DNA of 64,000 nt. It comes from Ruegeria arenilitoris. GTDB taxonomy: Bacteria > Pseudomonadota > Alphaproteobacteria > Rhodobacterales > Rhodobacteraceae. Within the stretch, counting starts at the first letter, position 1. Every line of letters starts with the position of its first letter. Below the pieces are notes generated by a model. It searched no databases. It had not been told where the DNA came from and saw only the letters and a program-made list of their open reading frames with translations. Positions 34,542-43,962 of the stretch are shown here, one piece after another. The stretch lies in NCBI RefSeq assembly GCF_013032445.1, contig NZ_WQCA01000010.1:186001-250000 (forward strand). Reading direction: 5' to 3'. Both the position numbers and the translations under genes were made by a program.

Positions 34542-35405
34542 ATGAAGACACGAGATATGAACCGGGACTGGATCGCCACCGCCGCCACTTTGAACAGCGC
34601 TTTACCGTACTTACAGCGCTATGACGGGGCGATTGTCGTTATCAAGCTGGGTGGCCATGCCATGGGCAGCGACGAAGCGATGGAAAGCTTTGCCCGCGAC
34701 GTCGTGCTGATGCGACAGGTCGGCGTGAATCCGGTGATCGTGCATGGCGGCGGTCCGATGATCAACGCGATGCTGGATCAACTGGATATCCAGTCCGAGT
34801 TTGTGAACGGCAAGCGGGTGACCGACAAAGCCACCGTCGAAGTGGTCGAGATGGTTCTGTCCGGCCTTGTGAACAAGCGTATCGTGCAGGCAATCAACGG
34901 GCAGGGCGGATCGGCCGTGGGCCTGTCGGGTAAGGATGCAAACCTGATGATCTGCGATCAGGCCGATCCTGCGCTGGGGTTTGTTGGTTCTCCGTCCAAA
35001 ATGAACCCGAAGATTCTGCATGACCTGTTCTCGCATGATGTGATCCCCGTGATTGCGCCTTTGGGTGCGGGCACGAACGGTGAGACCTTCAACATCAATG
35101 GCGATACGGCCGCCGGGGCCATCGCATCCGCGCTCAAGGCCGACCGGCTGCTGCTGCTGACCGATGTGTCGGGCGTCAAGAACGCTGCCGGAGAGGTAGT
35201 GACCGAATTGAAAGCGGGTCAGATCCGCGAAATGACGATGGACGGCACAATTGCTGGTGGGATGATCCCCAAGACCGAAACCGCGCTGGACGCGCTGCAC
35301 AGCGGCGTGCGCGCGGTGGTCATTCTGGACGGTCGCGCGCCTAATGCGGTCTTGCTGGAACTGTTTACCGAGCACGGTGCAGGCTCACTGATCCGCCCCG
35401 ATTGA
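34542..35405 (+). CDS. argB: Acetylglutamate kinase
   Basis: Amino-acid kinase of 287 residues catalysing the second step of arginine biosynthesis, ATP-dependent phosphorylation of N-acetylglutamate. Motifs: KLGGHAMG (nucleotide loop), [12 protein letters not shown] (substrate loop), [13 protein letters not shown] and [12 protein letters not shown], and [14 protein letters not shown] near the end. The ATG at 34542 follows GAGGG; a second ATG five codons on is possible. The N-terminal helix fits arginine-inhibited hexameric enzymes. Other arg genes are not in the window. Confidence 0.95.
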   Translation: MKTRDMNRDWIATAATLNSALPYLQRYDGAIVVIKLGGHAMGSDEAMESFARDVVLMRQVGVNPVIVHGGGPMINAMLDQLDIQSEFVNGKRVTDKATVEVVEMVLSGLVNKRIVQAINGQGGSAVGLSGKDANLMICDQADPALGFVGSPSKMNPKILHDLFSHDVIPVIAPLGAGTNGETFNINGDTAAGAIASALKADRLLLLTDVSGVKNAAGEVVTELKAGQIREMTMDGTIAGGMIPKTETALDALHSGVRAVVILDGRAPNAVLLELFTEHGAGSLIRPD

Positions 35406-35424
35406 CGCAAACCGCGGAGGAGAG

Positions 35425-36111
35425 ATGACCGGACGTCCCCCACCCTCCTCTTACGCGGCAGCAATCAGCTACGGCTGGGTCAGGCGCGCGGCGTATCAAG
35501 CGGGCCTGATCGTCATGGGCGCGACGCATCCACGACACAGTGGCGCCAAGGGGCTGGATGGGGGAACTCTGGTGCTTTTGGGCGCAGGTTCAGCCTTCTG
35601 GCCCGTCCTGAAAGCCTCCACAGAATGGAAAGGACCCGATCCGGTGGACCGCTGGTCCAGCCGCGTCATTGGGCAGATGGCACAGGATCTGGGTGCACAG
35701 GCACATTTTCCGTTTGGCGGACCACCCTATGCACCTTTCATCGACTGGGCGCTGAAATCTGGTCGCACCTTTAGCAGCCCGGTGGGCGCTTTAGTACATG
35801 ATACCGTGGGTATGATGATCTCATACCGCGGGGCACTGCATTTCGTCCGGGAATTCGATATCCCTGAAGGCAGCGATACGTCGCCCTGCACAGACTGCCC
35901 TGCGCCCTGCACCACAACCTGCCCGGTGGGTGCCTTGAACAGCCAAAGCTTCTATGACGTCGACGCCTGCCACGGCCATCTGTCCACTGCAGAGGGGCAA
36001 ACCTGCATGACCGGCGGCTGCCTTGCGCGACTGTCCTGCCCGCTCAGCGCTGGTGCAGGGCGCGACCCCGAACAATCCGCCCACCACATGAGAGCGTTTC
36101 ACCCATCATGA
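35425..36111 (+). CDS. Ferredoxin-like protein with four-Cys cluster motif
   Basis: Protein of 228 residues. The N-terminal half is not recognisable to me in detail; the C-terminal half has a ferredoxin-like Cys cluster CTDCPAPCTTTCPVGAL, then further cysteines in DACHGHL, TCMTGGCLARLSCPL. Such proteins resemble the cluster-binding part of epoxyqueuosine reductase but lack its N-terminal cobalamin domain. Spacing CX2CX3CX3CP differs slightly from the classic CX2CX2CX3CP. It overlaps the sixA start by 4 bp. An iron-sulfur redox role is likely; the partner is unknown. Confidence 0.7.
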   Translation: MTGRPPPSSYAAAISYGWVRRAAYQAGLIVMGATHPRHSGAKGLDGGTLVLLGAGSAFWPVLKASTEWKGPDPVDRWSSRVIGQMAQDLGAQAHFPFGGPPYAPFIDWALKSGRTFSSPVGALVHDTVGMMISYRGALHFVREFDIPEGSDTSPCTDCPAPCTTTCPVGALNSQSFYDVDACHGHLSTAEGQTCMTGGCLARLSCPLSAGAGRDPEQSAHHMRAFHPS

Positions 36112-36605
36112 CCCGTACTCTTATCCTGACCCGCCATGCGAAATCCAGTTGGAGTGACCTGGGCCTCAGCGATCACGACCGCCCCCTAAACAAGCGCGGG
36201 CGCAAATCGGCCCCGGCCATCGCCGGGTGGCTATGTCAAAACGGCTGGCTACCGGATGAGGTGCTGAGTTCGACCTCAACCCGCACCCGCGAGACATGGG
36301 ATCGGATGGGGTTACGGGCCGACAAGGTCTGTTTCCACCGCACGCTCTATCATGCGGCGCCCGAGGACATGCTGATCGAGCTGTCAGGCGCCACGGAGCC
36401 CACGGTGCTGATGCTGGGCCATAACCCCGGCATAGCCGCCTTTGCCACCCGCATTGTCCGGCAAGCCCCCGAGCACGCACGGTTCTACGACTACCCGACC
36501 TGCGCCACGACCGTGATCCGCTTCGACATCGACGACTGGGCACATGTTCAGTGGCATAGCGGCACCGTGCAGGGGTTCACCATTCCGCGCGAGCTTCTGG
36601 AATGA
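36108..36605 (+). CDS. sixA: Phosphohistidine phosphatase SixA-like
   Basis: Histidine phosphatase of 165 residues with the short SixA layout: LILTRHAKSSWSD at the N-terminus gives the catalytic RHA motif, STSTRTRETW the second conserved Arg, and VLMLGHNPGI the second catalytic His. SixA removes phosphate from phosphohistidine in phosphorelay and PTS proteins. It is coupled to the ferredoxin-like gene by a 4-bp overlap and ends at a bidirectional terminator. Confidence 0.87.
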   Translation: MTRTLILTRHAKSSWSDLGLSDHDRPLNKRGRKSAPAIAGWLCQNGWLPDEVLSSTSTRTRETWDRMGLRADKVCFHRTLYHAAPEDMLIELSGATEPTVLMLGHNPGIAAFATRIVRQAPEHARFYDYPTCATTVIRFDIDDWAHVQWHSGTVQGFTIPRELLE

Positions 36606-36610
36606 AAAAA

Positions 36611-36633
36611 GGCGGGGCAAAACCCCGCCTTTT
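36611..36633. terminator. Bidirectional terminator between sixA and aapP
   Basis: Stem GGCGGGG (36611-36617) / CCCCGCC (36623-36629) with a 5-nt loop, flanked by AAAAAA on the left and TTTT on the right, so it works for both convergent genes. Confidence 0.9.
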
Positions 36634-36650
36634 CAATCGTTTCGTGAGGC

Positions 36651-37442
36651 TTAGTGCCCCAGAATCTGGCTCAGGAACAGCTTAGTCCGCTCGCTCTGCG
36701 GATTGTTGAAGAACTCTTCCGGTTCGTTCTGTTCCACGATCTGACCGGCATCCATGAAGATCACACGGTTGGCGACCTGACGGGCAAAGCCCATCTCGTG
36801 CGTGACGCACAACATGGTCATGCCTTCCTCGGCCAGCTCGATCATGGTGTCGAGCACCTCTTTGATCATCTCGGGGTCCAGCGCCGATGTCGGTTCATCG
36901 AACAACATGATCCGCGGCATCATGCACAGCGAACGGGCAATCGCCACACGCTGCTGCTGACCGCCCGAAAGCTGGCCGGGATACTTGTCGGCCTGTTCCG
37001 GAATTTTCACCTTTTCCAGGAAATGCATCGCGCGTTCTTCGGCCTCTTTCTTGGGCGTCTTGCGCACCCAGATCGGGGCCAGCGTGCAGTTTTCCAGAAT
37101 GGTCAGGTGCGGGAACAGGTTGAAGTGCTGGAACACCATGCCAACCTCGGACCGGATCTTGTCGATGTTTTTCAGGTCATTCGACAGCTCGGTCCCGTCC
37201 ACGATGATCGTGCCTTGCTGGTGTTCCTCCAGCGCGTTCAGGCAACGGATCAGGGTGGACTTGCCTGATCCCGACGGCCCCGCGATCACGATCCGCTCGC
37301 CTTGATTGACGGTCAGATTGATGTCGCGCAGCACGTGGAAGGACCCGTACCACTTGTTCATGTTGGTGATTTCGATGGCGACCTCGTCGCTCACCTGCAT
37401 CTTCGAGCGGTCGATTTCGCGTTCAATTGCAAGTTCAGACAT
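36651..37442 (-). CDS. aapP: General L-amino acid ABC transporter ATP-binding protein
   Basis: ATPase of 263 residues: Walker [10 protein letters not shown], signature [15 protein letters not shown], Walker [17 protein letters not shown] and H-loop [15 protein letters not shown]. It is the polar-amino-acid-transporter (GlnQ/AapP) type. It is last in aapJQMP, separated from aapM by 12 bp, and ends near the bidirectional terminator shared with sixA. Confidence 0.95.
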   Translation of the reverse strand: MSELAIEREIDRSKMQVSDEVAIEITNMNKWYGSFHVLRDINLTVNQGERIVIAGPSGSGKSTLIRCLNALEEHQQGTIIVDGTELSNDLKNIDKIRSEVGMVFQHFNLFPHLTILENCTLAPIWVRKTPKKEAEERAMHFLEKVKIPEQADKYPGQLSGGQQQRVAIARSLCMMPRIMLFDEPTSALDPEMIKEVLDTMIELAEEGMTMLCVTHEMGFARQVANRVIFMDAGQIVEQNEPEEFFNNPQSERTKLFLSQILGH

Positions 37443-37454
37443 GAGTTGAACTCC

Positions 37455-38810
37455 TTAACGGTGGCCAGTCTGAAGCTTGCGCTCCAGATACATGGAATAA
37501 CGGGACATGGAGAAGCATACGACGAAGAACAGAACGCCGATAAAGGCAAACAGTTCCCAGTAGACGCCATTCCAGGCGGTATCGGCGCGGATGCCGTTGG
37601 TCAGACCGATCACGTCGAACAGACCGATGATCGAGACCAGCGTGGTATCCTTGAAAATGCCGATAAAGGTGCTCACGATACCCGGGATCGAGATTTTCAG
37701 AGCCTGCGGCATGATGATCAGCCGCTGCGCCTGCCAGTAGTTCAGGCCCAGACTGTCGGCCCCTTCGTACTGACCGCGCGGCAGAGCAGCCAGACCACCC
37801 CGGATCACCTCGGCCATGTATGCGGCAGAGAACAGGGTCATCATGATCATCACCCTCAGGATAATGTCAAAATTGGTCCCCGGCGGCAGGAACAGGTTCA
37901 ACAGCAACGAGGCCACGAACAGCAGGGTGATCAGCGGCACGCCACGAATGAACTCGATAAAGCCAACGCAGAGATATTTGACGATCAGCAGATCGGACTG
38001 ACGGCCCAGCGCCAGCAAGATACCGATGGGTAGCGAGACACCGATGGCCACAACCCCCAACAGGATCGCCAGCATGAAACCACCGAAGTCGCGGCTTTCA
38101 ACCGTGGCGATACCAATTGGAATCACCGAGTTGATTGCTCCGGCAACGGCGCCTGCTGCAAACAGCCACCAGAGAATGGGCAGCACGGCTGCAAGGATGA
38201 GGGCCGTCAGAGATCCTGCTATCGGTAGCACAACCTTGTAGGCGAGATATCCAATGGCGAACCCGGCGGCGACCATCAACGGCCCCCAGATGCTACCGCC
38301 CCACATCAGCCAAGGCAGCAGGAACGGGTAAGCCGCAGTCACGAAAAGCAGTTTGCGCGGTACGTTGGTGAACAACACCGGTGCAATCGCGACAAGCAAC
38401 AGGATGAAGGTCAGGTTCGGCCGAAAATAGGCAGGCCAGCCGCCGGATTCGGGCGGGTTAGACCACGTTGCGTCCGGATGCGCCGGATAAGGCGGATAAA
38501 AACCGTACAGCAATTGCAACCACCGGTCTTTGATAACGCCCCAGCAGGCATGACCATGAGTATCGCCCCATGTCGCCATCATGATCTCACGGCATTCCGA
38601 CAGGGAATTGGCGTTCCAAACAGATTCGAACGTCCAACTCAGGATGTTGGAGAGCACATAGTAGATGAAGAACAGCGAGATGATGGTCAGGATGGCGTTC
38701 AGCCAGCTTGAGAACAGGTTATGCCTGATCCAGCCCAGCACCCCTACTTCGGATGCGGGTGGGGCCTTTTCCGGCAACATTTCCGTGCGGACAAATGAAA
38801 CATCACTCAT
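37455..38810 (-). CDS. aapM: General L-amino acid ABC transporter permease AapM
   Basis: Large permease of 451 residues from MSDVSFVRTEM; an ATG eight codons upstream overlaps the aapQ end and is less likely given GGAGCGG before the chosen ATG. An N-terminal extension with extra membrane segments precedes the transport domain with its EAA loop (ALGLNYWQAQR-type, here SLGLNYWQAQRLIIMPQALK) near the end. The pair AapQ/AapM gives broad-range uptake of L-amino acids. One base separates it from the aapQ stop. Confidence 0.94.
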   Translation of the reverse strand: MSDVSFVRTEMLPEKAPPASEVGVLGWIRHNLFSSWLNAILTIISLFFIYYVLSNILSWTFESVWNANSLSECREIMMATWGDTHGHACWGVIKDRWLQLLYGFYPPYPAHPDATWSNPPESGGWPAYFRPNLTFILLLVAIAPVLFTNVPRKLLFVTAAYPFLLPWLMWGGSIWGPLMVAAGFAIGYLAYKVVLPIAGSLTALILAAVLPILWWLFAAGAVAGAINSVIPIGIATVESRDFGGFMLAILLGVVAIGVSLPIGILLALGRQSDLLIVKYLCVGFIEFIRGVPLITLLFVASLLLNLFLPPGTNFDIILRVMIMMTLFSAAYMAEVIRGGLAALPRGQYEGADSLGLNYWQAQRLIIMPQALKISIPGIVSTFIGIFKDTTLVSIIGLFDVIGLTNGIRADTAWNGVYWELFAFIGVLFFVVCFSMSRYSMYLERKLQTGHR

Positions 38811-38811
38811 A

Positions 38812-40080
38812 TTACCGCTCCACCAGTTTGACACGGTTGTTGTACCAGTTCATCACCGCCGAAATGCTCAGCGAGATGGTAAGATAAACCAGCATCAGCA
38901 GCAGAACGCATTCCAGCTCACGACCGGTCTGGTTCATGGTGATGCCGCCAAGGGTGCCGGTGATATCCATATACCCAACCGCAATCGCCAGTGACGAGTT
39001 CTTGGTCAGGTTCAGATAGTTTGAGATCATCGGCGGGATGATCACCCGCAGCGCCTGCGGCAGGATCACAAGGCGCATTGTCCGGCCCGGGCGCAGACCC
39101 AGTGCAGATGCGGCCTCGGTCTGGCCCTTCGAGATGGCCAGAATACCGGCGCGTACGATCTCGGCGATGAACGCCGCCGTGTACAGCGACAGGGCCAGCC
39201 AGAGGGCAATCAGCGAGTTCCGGAGATGGGTGCCGCCGGAGAAGTTAAAGCCCTTCAATTCAGGGTAGCCCAGATGAAAGCCCAGCGCGGTCAGCAGGAT
39301 GGCTGATGGCACGACCAGCAGGCCGAGTTGGATGTGCCAAATCGTCGGACGGTCACCGGTCTTTTCCTGCGTGGCATTGGCCCAGGCCGACACTTTGCGC
39401 ATGGCAAAGATGCTGCCACCAAGCACGATCAGGAACGCGATCAGGTCCAACGAGACGTCAAAACGCAGGCTTGATGTCCCGAACAGGTGGATGTCGCCCA
39501 GGCTGCGCGAGAACAAAAACTCGGGGATGTAGACCCCGCGGTTGGTCACAGCAACAGTGCCGAATAAATCCATCGTGGCTTCTGGATTTTCACCCCGGAA
39601 TGCGCGCGGCGCAGGCAGGCTTTCAATCAGGATCGCCATAGCGAACACGATCCAAAGCAGGACCGGAACGTTGCGGAACATTTCGACATAAACCGTCATG
39701 ATCCGCGCGATCAGCCAGTTATTCGACAGACGCAGAACGCCAACCATGACGCCGATGATCGTTGCCGTGATACAGCCAAGGACTGCGACAACCAGCGTGT
39801 TCAGCAGGCCTATAAACGCCGCACGCAGATGGGTATCGCGCGAGTCGTATTCCAGCAGACGTTGGTTAATGTCATAGCTTGCCGGTTCAGCAAAAAAGTC
39901 GAACCCGACAGTTCTGCCCAGCGTTTCAAGGTTCTGAATGGTGTTGTTAATGATCCAAGCTGCCAGAAGCATGAAACCGATCAATGCAATAACCTGAATG
40001 GTCGCAGATCGATACCGCGTATCGTAAAGGAGCATGGACAGCCGGAAGTGCTCCTTCGGCGGGTCAGTGAGTGTCGTCAT
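38812..40080 (-). CDS. aapQ: General L-amino acid ABC transporter permease AapQ
   Basis: Permease of 422 residues with about eight membrane segments. The EAA loop is EAASALGLRPGRTMRLVILPQ, shown here by EAASALGLRPGRT; WIINNTIQNLETLGRTVGF near the N-terminus is typical of AapQ. It follows aapJ after about 130 bp containing a terminator-like stem-loop, so read-through probably sets its level below that of the binding protein. Confidence 0.95.
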   Translation of the reverse strand: MTTLTDPPKEHFRLSMLLYDTRYRSATIQVIALIGFMLLAAWIINNTIQNLETLGRTVGFDFFAEPASYDINQRLLEYDSRDTHLRAAFIGLLNTLVVAVLGCITATIIGVMVGVLRLSNNWLIARIMTVYVEMFRNVPVLLWIVFAMAILIESLPAPRAFRGENPEATMDLFGTVAVTNRGVYIPEFLFSRSLGDIHLFGTSSLRFDVSLDLIAFLIVLGGSIFAMRKVSAWANATQEKTGDRPTIWHIQLGLLVVPSAILLTALGFHLGYPELKGFNFSGGTHLRNSLIALWLALSLYTAAFIAEIVRAGILAISKGQTEAASALGLRPGRTMRLVILPQALRVIIPPMISNYLNLTKNSSLAIAVGYMDITGTLGGITMNQTGRELECVLLLMLVYLTISLSISAVMNWYNNRVKLVER

Positions 40081-40167
40081 GACCTATGTATTTCCCCGTG
40101 CATCCCGGTTTTTCATTGGCAGAGTTGATCTCTGCTCAGAACGTTCCGGGCGTGTTTCTTATTGATT

Positions 40168-40198
40168 GAAAAAGGGCGCAGGTTGCCCCGCGCCCTTT
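40168..40198 (-). terminator. Intercistronic stem-loop between aapJ and aapQ
   Basis: Perfect 9-bp stem AAAGGGCGC (40171-40179) / GCGCCCTTT (40190-40198) with a 10-nt loop; on the minus strand it is followed by Ts. It lies 10 bp after the aapJ stop and, like the hairpin after ugpB, would favour expression of the binding protein. Confidence 0.8.
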
Positions 40199-40208
40199 TC
40201 CGTGGATT

Positions 40209-41225
40209 TTAACGGAACGGCGGTGCGTACATCAGACCGCCATCGGTCCATTGTGCGTTCAGGCCGCGTGCCAGACCGATCGGGGTTTCCTCACCGATGT
40301 TCTTGGCAAACACTTCGCCATAGTTGCCGCCGACTTTGATCGCGCGCTGTGCCCAGTTCGCGTCCAGACCCAGCATCTCACCCAAAGTGCCTTCGCTGCC
40401 CAGCAGACGGTTAACTTCGGGATTGTCGGTGCCAGCAGCCATCTCGTCGATGTTTGCCGAGGTCACGCCCAGCTCTTCTGCTGCGATCAGCGCGTTCAGG
40501 GTCCAACGGACCACATCGCCCCACTCGTGATCGCCATGACGGACCAGCGGGCCCAGCGGCTCTTTCGAGATGATTTCAGGCAGGATCACGTGATCACCTG
40601 CGTTTTCAAAGGTGGCGCGGGTTGCAGCCAAGCCCGATGCGTCGGTGGTATAGACGTCACAGGCACCAGCCAGATACTGCTGTTGCGCTTCAGCGTTGGT
40701 TTCGATCGGAACCGGCTCGTAGCTCATATTGTTGATGCGGAAGAAATCCGCCAGGTTGAGCTCAGTCGTGGTGCCGGTCTGGATGCAAACGGTTGCGCCG
40801 TCCAGTTCCTTGGCCGAGCTGACACCCAGAGCCTTGGGAACCATGAAGCCTTGGCCGTCATAGTAGTTGATGCCCACGAATTCGAATTTCAGATCGACGT
40901 CGCGGCTGAAGGTCCAGGTGGTGTTACGGGCCAGCATGTCGATCTCGCCCGAAGCCAGCGCGGTGAAACGGGTTTTCCCGGTGGTCGGGATGAATTCGAC
41001 GGCGGACGGATCGTCCAGAACGGCGGCTGCTACTGCGCGGCACACAGCCACGTCGAAGCCCTGCCACTCACCGTTGGCATCCGGGCTGGCAAAGCCGGGA
41101 ACACCGGTCGCCACGCCGCAGTTCAGCTTGCCACGTGCCTTAACATCATCGGCGGTCCCCGCTGCCGCTACACCAGCAGCCAGGCCGGCAATAGTTGCCA
41201 CGCCCAAGAATACGGATTTTTTCAT
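40209..41225 (-). CDS. aapJ: General L-amino acid ABC transporter, periplasmic binding protein
   Basis: Binding protein of 338 residues, the normal AapJ length, from MKKSVFLGVATIAGLAAG with a signal peptide ending at AAAGTA. Family landmarks are VKARGKLNCGVATGVPGFA and GFDVAVCRAVAAAVL, and the C-terminal GLARGLNAQWTDGGLMYAPPFR pattern. The frame extends 42 codons upstream, but the chosen ATG follows GAAGAGG and starts the signal peptide. It is first in aapJQMP. Confidence 0.95.
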   Translation of the reverse strand: MKKSVFLGVATIAGLAAGVAAAGTADDVKARGKLNCGVATGVPGFASPDANGEWQGFDVAVCRAVAAAVLDDPSAVEFIPTTGKTRFTALASGEIDMLARNTTWTFSRDVDLKFEFVGINYYDGQGFMVPKALGVSSAKELDGATVCIQTGTTTELNLADFFRINNMSYEPVPIETNAEAQQQYLAGACDVYTTDASGLAATRATFENAGDHVILPEIISKEPLGPLVRHGDHEWGDVVRWTLNALIAAEELGVTSANIDEMAAGTDNPEVNRLLGSEGTLGEMLGLDANWAQRAIKVGGNYGEVFAKNIGEETPIGLARGLNAQWTDGGLMYAPPFR

Positions 41226-41432
41226 TTTTACCTCTTCCTGATTGTCCGCCCCGTTCAAAGGACGGTTCTGTCCGGCACCTCTGGCACCAGAAAGGTTTCC
41301 CAAAGGTGTCTCCCCTTTAGTGAACATGAGTTTGGGCGCATTCATAAACAAACGTCAAGGGTTGGATCAGGGAAAACGATGGGTCAATCCGGAGATGGCT
41401 CGCCCAACGTTCGAAAATCAGGCCCTGAGGGC

Positions 41433-42140
41433 TCAAACCGAGAGGTCAAAGAATCGTTTGGCGTGCAAAAAGGCCGCTTTCTTGGTTTCAGAAACTGCGT
41501 AAGCCTCGTCATCATGGCCCCATTGTTCGATCTGCCACAGCTCGTCCAGCCGTGAAATCTGCCAGATTTCTTCCGCACCTGCTCGGTTTTGCGCCGCGGC
41601 AAATCCGAGGATGAGAGAGCCTGAAAGGCTGACCAGATCGTGGAAGGAGGCCAGTTGGAAGTCGTTTAATCCGTGGACACGTTCCCTGAGGGTAGACAGC
41701 GCCACCTGCGGCTGCGGTTGGTGTAACACACCGGCCACAGGCAACAACCGCGCCGACAGCGTTTCAGCCGCCCAATCCAGCAACGGGTCCCATTGTTCGG
41801 CCTGACGCTGCTGTAACTCTTGCGGGTGAACCGCGCGATAGCACAGCAGGTCCGAATCGCCGTAATCGGCCAGCATATCTGCAACGTCGGCGTGTTGATG
41901 GTGGACCTTGTCAATGGCGGCATTTGCCGACCGGGTGAAGGGCATCACCGTCGGGTCGATCACTTTTTCCTGCGCGTCCCACTCCGCGGCGACTTCGTCG
42001 GCCATGGCGCGGGTCGGCAGGACCAAAGCCGCTTTGGCCGGGGTTTTAACGCGGCGGCCATCCAGTTCGACGGTATATCCGCCCTCGGTTTCCACCACCG
42101 CGCTCTCGGTCCAGAATCGCTTGGGTTTCCAGTCGCTCAT
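41433..42140 (-). CDS. ATP12 family F1-ATPase assembly chaperone
   Basis: Protein of 235 residues matching ATP12, the chaperone for the F1 alpha subunit, conserved from mitochondria to alphaproteobacteria. Landmarks: YTVELDGRRVKTPAKAALVLPT, AEWDAQEKVIDPTVMPFTRSANAAIDKV (shown as EVAAEWDAQ and MPFTRSANAAID) and DSDLLCYRA. The start MSDWKPKRFW is chosen over an ATG 30 codons upstream that lies in the HAD gene. It is co-oriented with the HAD gene 4 bp upstream and may be coupled. Confidence 0.88.
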   Translation of the reverse strand: MSDWKPKRFWTESAVVETEGGYTVELDGRRVKTPAKAALVLPTRAMADEVAAEWDAQEKVIDPTVMPFTRSANAAIDKVHHQHADVADMLADYGDSDLLCYRAVHPQELQQRQAEQWDPLLDWAAETLSARLLPVAGVLHQPQPQVALSTLRERVHGLNDFQLASFHDLVSLSGSLILGFAAAQNRAGAEEIWQISRLDELWQIEQWGHDDEAYAVSETKKAAFLHAKRFFDLSV

Positions 42141-42144
42141 GTTG

Positions 42145-42816
42145 TCAGATCCAGATGTCGTCCAGCGCGCGGGGCAACTGGTCAAAGGTTTCAATAATGC
42201 AGGTCGCGCTGTCCAGAACGGATCGGTCATGATAGCCCCAGGTCACGCCAATGCCCGCCACTCCGGCGGCACGGGCCATGTCCATATCGAACTTCGTATC
42301 GCCGATCATGACCGTATTGGCCGCCTCCACCCAGGTTTCGCTGCGCGCCGTGTCGATCATTGACGGGTGCGGCTTGGACGGGTGGTGATCCGCCACCTGC
42401 CGGGTGACGAAGTAATGCTCCAAACCGTGCGCCTCGATCAGTGCATCCAGACCGCGCTGAGATTTTCCGGTGGCCACGCCCAGCAGAACCTCGGGCACGG
42501 TATGCAGGGCTTCGATAGCATCCAGCGCCCCCGGATACAGCGGAGAGCTTGCCGCCCCCTGCTCCAAACGTTGCGCGTGATAGGCTTCCTTGTAGCCCTC
42601 GACCAGACGGTGCTGCAGGTTGTCGGGATGCTCGGGTGCCAGCTGCGCCATAGCATTAGGCAGAGACAGCCCCACGATCGACAGGATAGCCTCACGCTCC
42701 GGCACAGGCAGGGATTGGGCCTCGAAACAGGCGGTCATTGCCGAAACGATACTGCCCTGACTGTCGACCAGCGTGCCGTCGACATCGAACAGCACCAGAC
42801 GCAGCGGTGCGCTCAT
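42145..42816 (-). CDS. HAD superfamily phosphatase (Gph-like)
   Basis: HAD hydrolase of 223 residues. Motif I LVLFDVDGTLVDSQG (DVDGT) is at residues 6-20, motif II includes VATGKSQRGL, motif III K in HHPSKPHPS and motif IV VMIGDTKFDMDMARAAG. It resembles phosphoglycolate phosphatase and pyrophosphatase PpaX; the substrate cannot be fixed. It overlaps the start of the chaperone unit closely and overlaps the rluC stop by 4 bp. Confidence 0.88.
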   Translation of the reverse strand: MSAPLRLVLFDVDGTLVDSQGSIVSAMTACFEAQSLPVPEREAILSIVGLSLPNAMAQLAPEHPDNLQHRLVEGYKEAYHAQRLEQGAASSPLYPGALDAIEALHTVPEVLLGVATGKSQRGLDALIEAHGLEHYFVTRQVADHHPSKPHPSMIDTARSETWVEAANTVMIGDTKFDMDMARAAGVAGIGVTWGYHDRSVLDSATCIIETFDQLPRALDDIWI

Positions 42817-43856
42817 TGCAGTTCCTCGAATGGGTCGTCTGCAGCCAGATCCTCGGTCCAGCCGAACGTGTCCCAGCTGTGTTTCATGTGATCGGGCAGC
42901 GGCGCGGTGACGGTGATGGTCTTGCGCGTCACCGGATGCTGGAACGTTGCCTGACGGGCGTGCAGGTGCAGCTTTTTGCTGATTATCCCGCCCAGCTGTG
43001 CACCCCAGCCATCGCCGAGGTTTTCCTGACCCGAGCCGCCGTATTTGCCATCCCCGATGATCGGATGCCCAATCGCTGCCATGTGCGCCCTCAACTGGTG
43101 GGTACGCCCGGTGATCGGCTCCATCGCCGCCCAGGCGGCACGCCCGGCCACCCGGTAGAGGGTCGCGTAAAGTGTATGCGCCCGCTTCGCGCCCGGATTG
43201 TCGTCGATCTCGTTCAGGTGGACAGCGATCATCTTTTCGCCCTCACCGTGCTTGCCGTGGCCTGCGGCCTTGACCAAACCAGTCTTGATCTCACCCAAAT
43301 AAGGCGTCGGCACACCGGCCACCAGCGCCCAATAGATCTTGCGGGTGTCTCGGTGGCGGAACGCGGCGGTCAATCCCTTCGCTGCCTCGCGCGTGCGAGC
43401 CAGCAGCAGAACACCTGAAGTGTCCTTGTCCAACCGGTGCACAAGGCGGGGGTTCTCATCGTAACCGAACCGCAGCGCCTCAGACAAGCTGTCCACGTGG
43501 CGGGTCTGGCCGCTGCCACCCTGCACCGGCAAGCCATGTGGCTTATTCAGCGCCAACACGTGATCGTCGCGATAGATCACGCAGGACTGGATCATCTTGG
43601 CATCGGCGTCTGAAATGCGCCGCTTGACCTCAACAGGTTTGTGATCCGCATCGGGCAAGGGTGGCACGCGCACGACCTGTCCGACCTCAAGCCGGGTCGA
43701 GGCCTTAACACGGCCCCCTTCGACGCGCAGTTCACCCTTGCGACACATCTTTTCGATGCGGCCCTGACTGACGTGTGGGAACAGGCGGCGCAGCCAGCGG
43801 TCGATCCGCTGGTCGCCGTCACCCTCTGCCACGGTGATCATTTGTACGCCGCTCAT
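42813..43856 (-). CDS. rluC: Ribosomal large subunit pseudouridine synthase, RluC type
   Basis: Protein of 347 residues: an N-terminal S4 RNA-binding domain (QRIDRWLRRLFPHVSQGRIEKMCRKGELRV, shown here by RIDRWLRRLF) and a catalytic RluA-family domain with HRLDKDTSGVLLLAR, where the Asp is the catalytic residue, plus ITGRTHQLRAHMA. It modifies 23S rRNA uridines. It is first in a minus-strand set with HAD and ATP12 genes. Assignment between RluC and RluD is by overall layout; RluC is preferred. Confidence 0.87.
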   Translation of the reverse strand: MSGVQMITVAEGDGDQRIDRWLRRLFPHVSQGRIEKMCRKGELRVEGGRVKASTRLEVGQVVRVPPLPDADHKPVEVKRRISDADAKMIQSCVIYRDDHVLALNKPHGLPVQGGSGQTRHVDSLSEALRFGYDENPRLVHRLDKDTSGVLLLARTREAAKGLTAAFRHRDTRKIYWALVAGVPTPYLGEIKTGLVKAAGHGKHGEGEKMIAVHLNEIDDNPGAKRAHTLYATLYRVAGRAAWAAMEPITGRTHQLRAHMAAIGHPIIGDGKYGGSGQENLGDGWGAQLGGIISKKLHLHARQATFQHPVTRKTITVTAPLPDHMKHSWDTFGWTEDLAADDPFEELQ

Positions 43857-43962
43857 GCCGATATCCCCTTCACGCGGCGGTTCCGCGCGGATTGTGTGCC
43901 CATAGGTGCCTTAGAAAACATGCGCGTCTGTGGCGTGCCGCACCGCAAGAGTCAAGCCAGCG

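Noticed and set aside
40251..41555. Long plus-strand open frame of 434 codons
   Set aside because: It is antisense to aapJ, which has clear signal peptide and family motifs; the plus frame is a shadow created by GC-rich codon bias.
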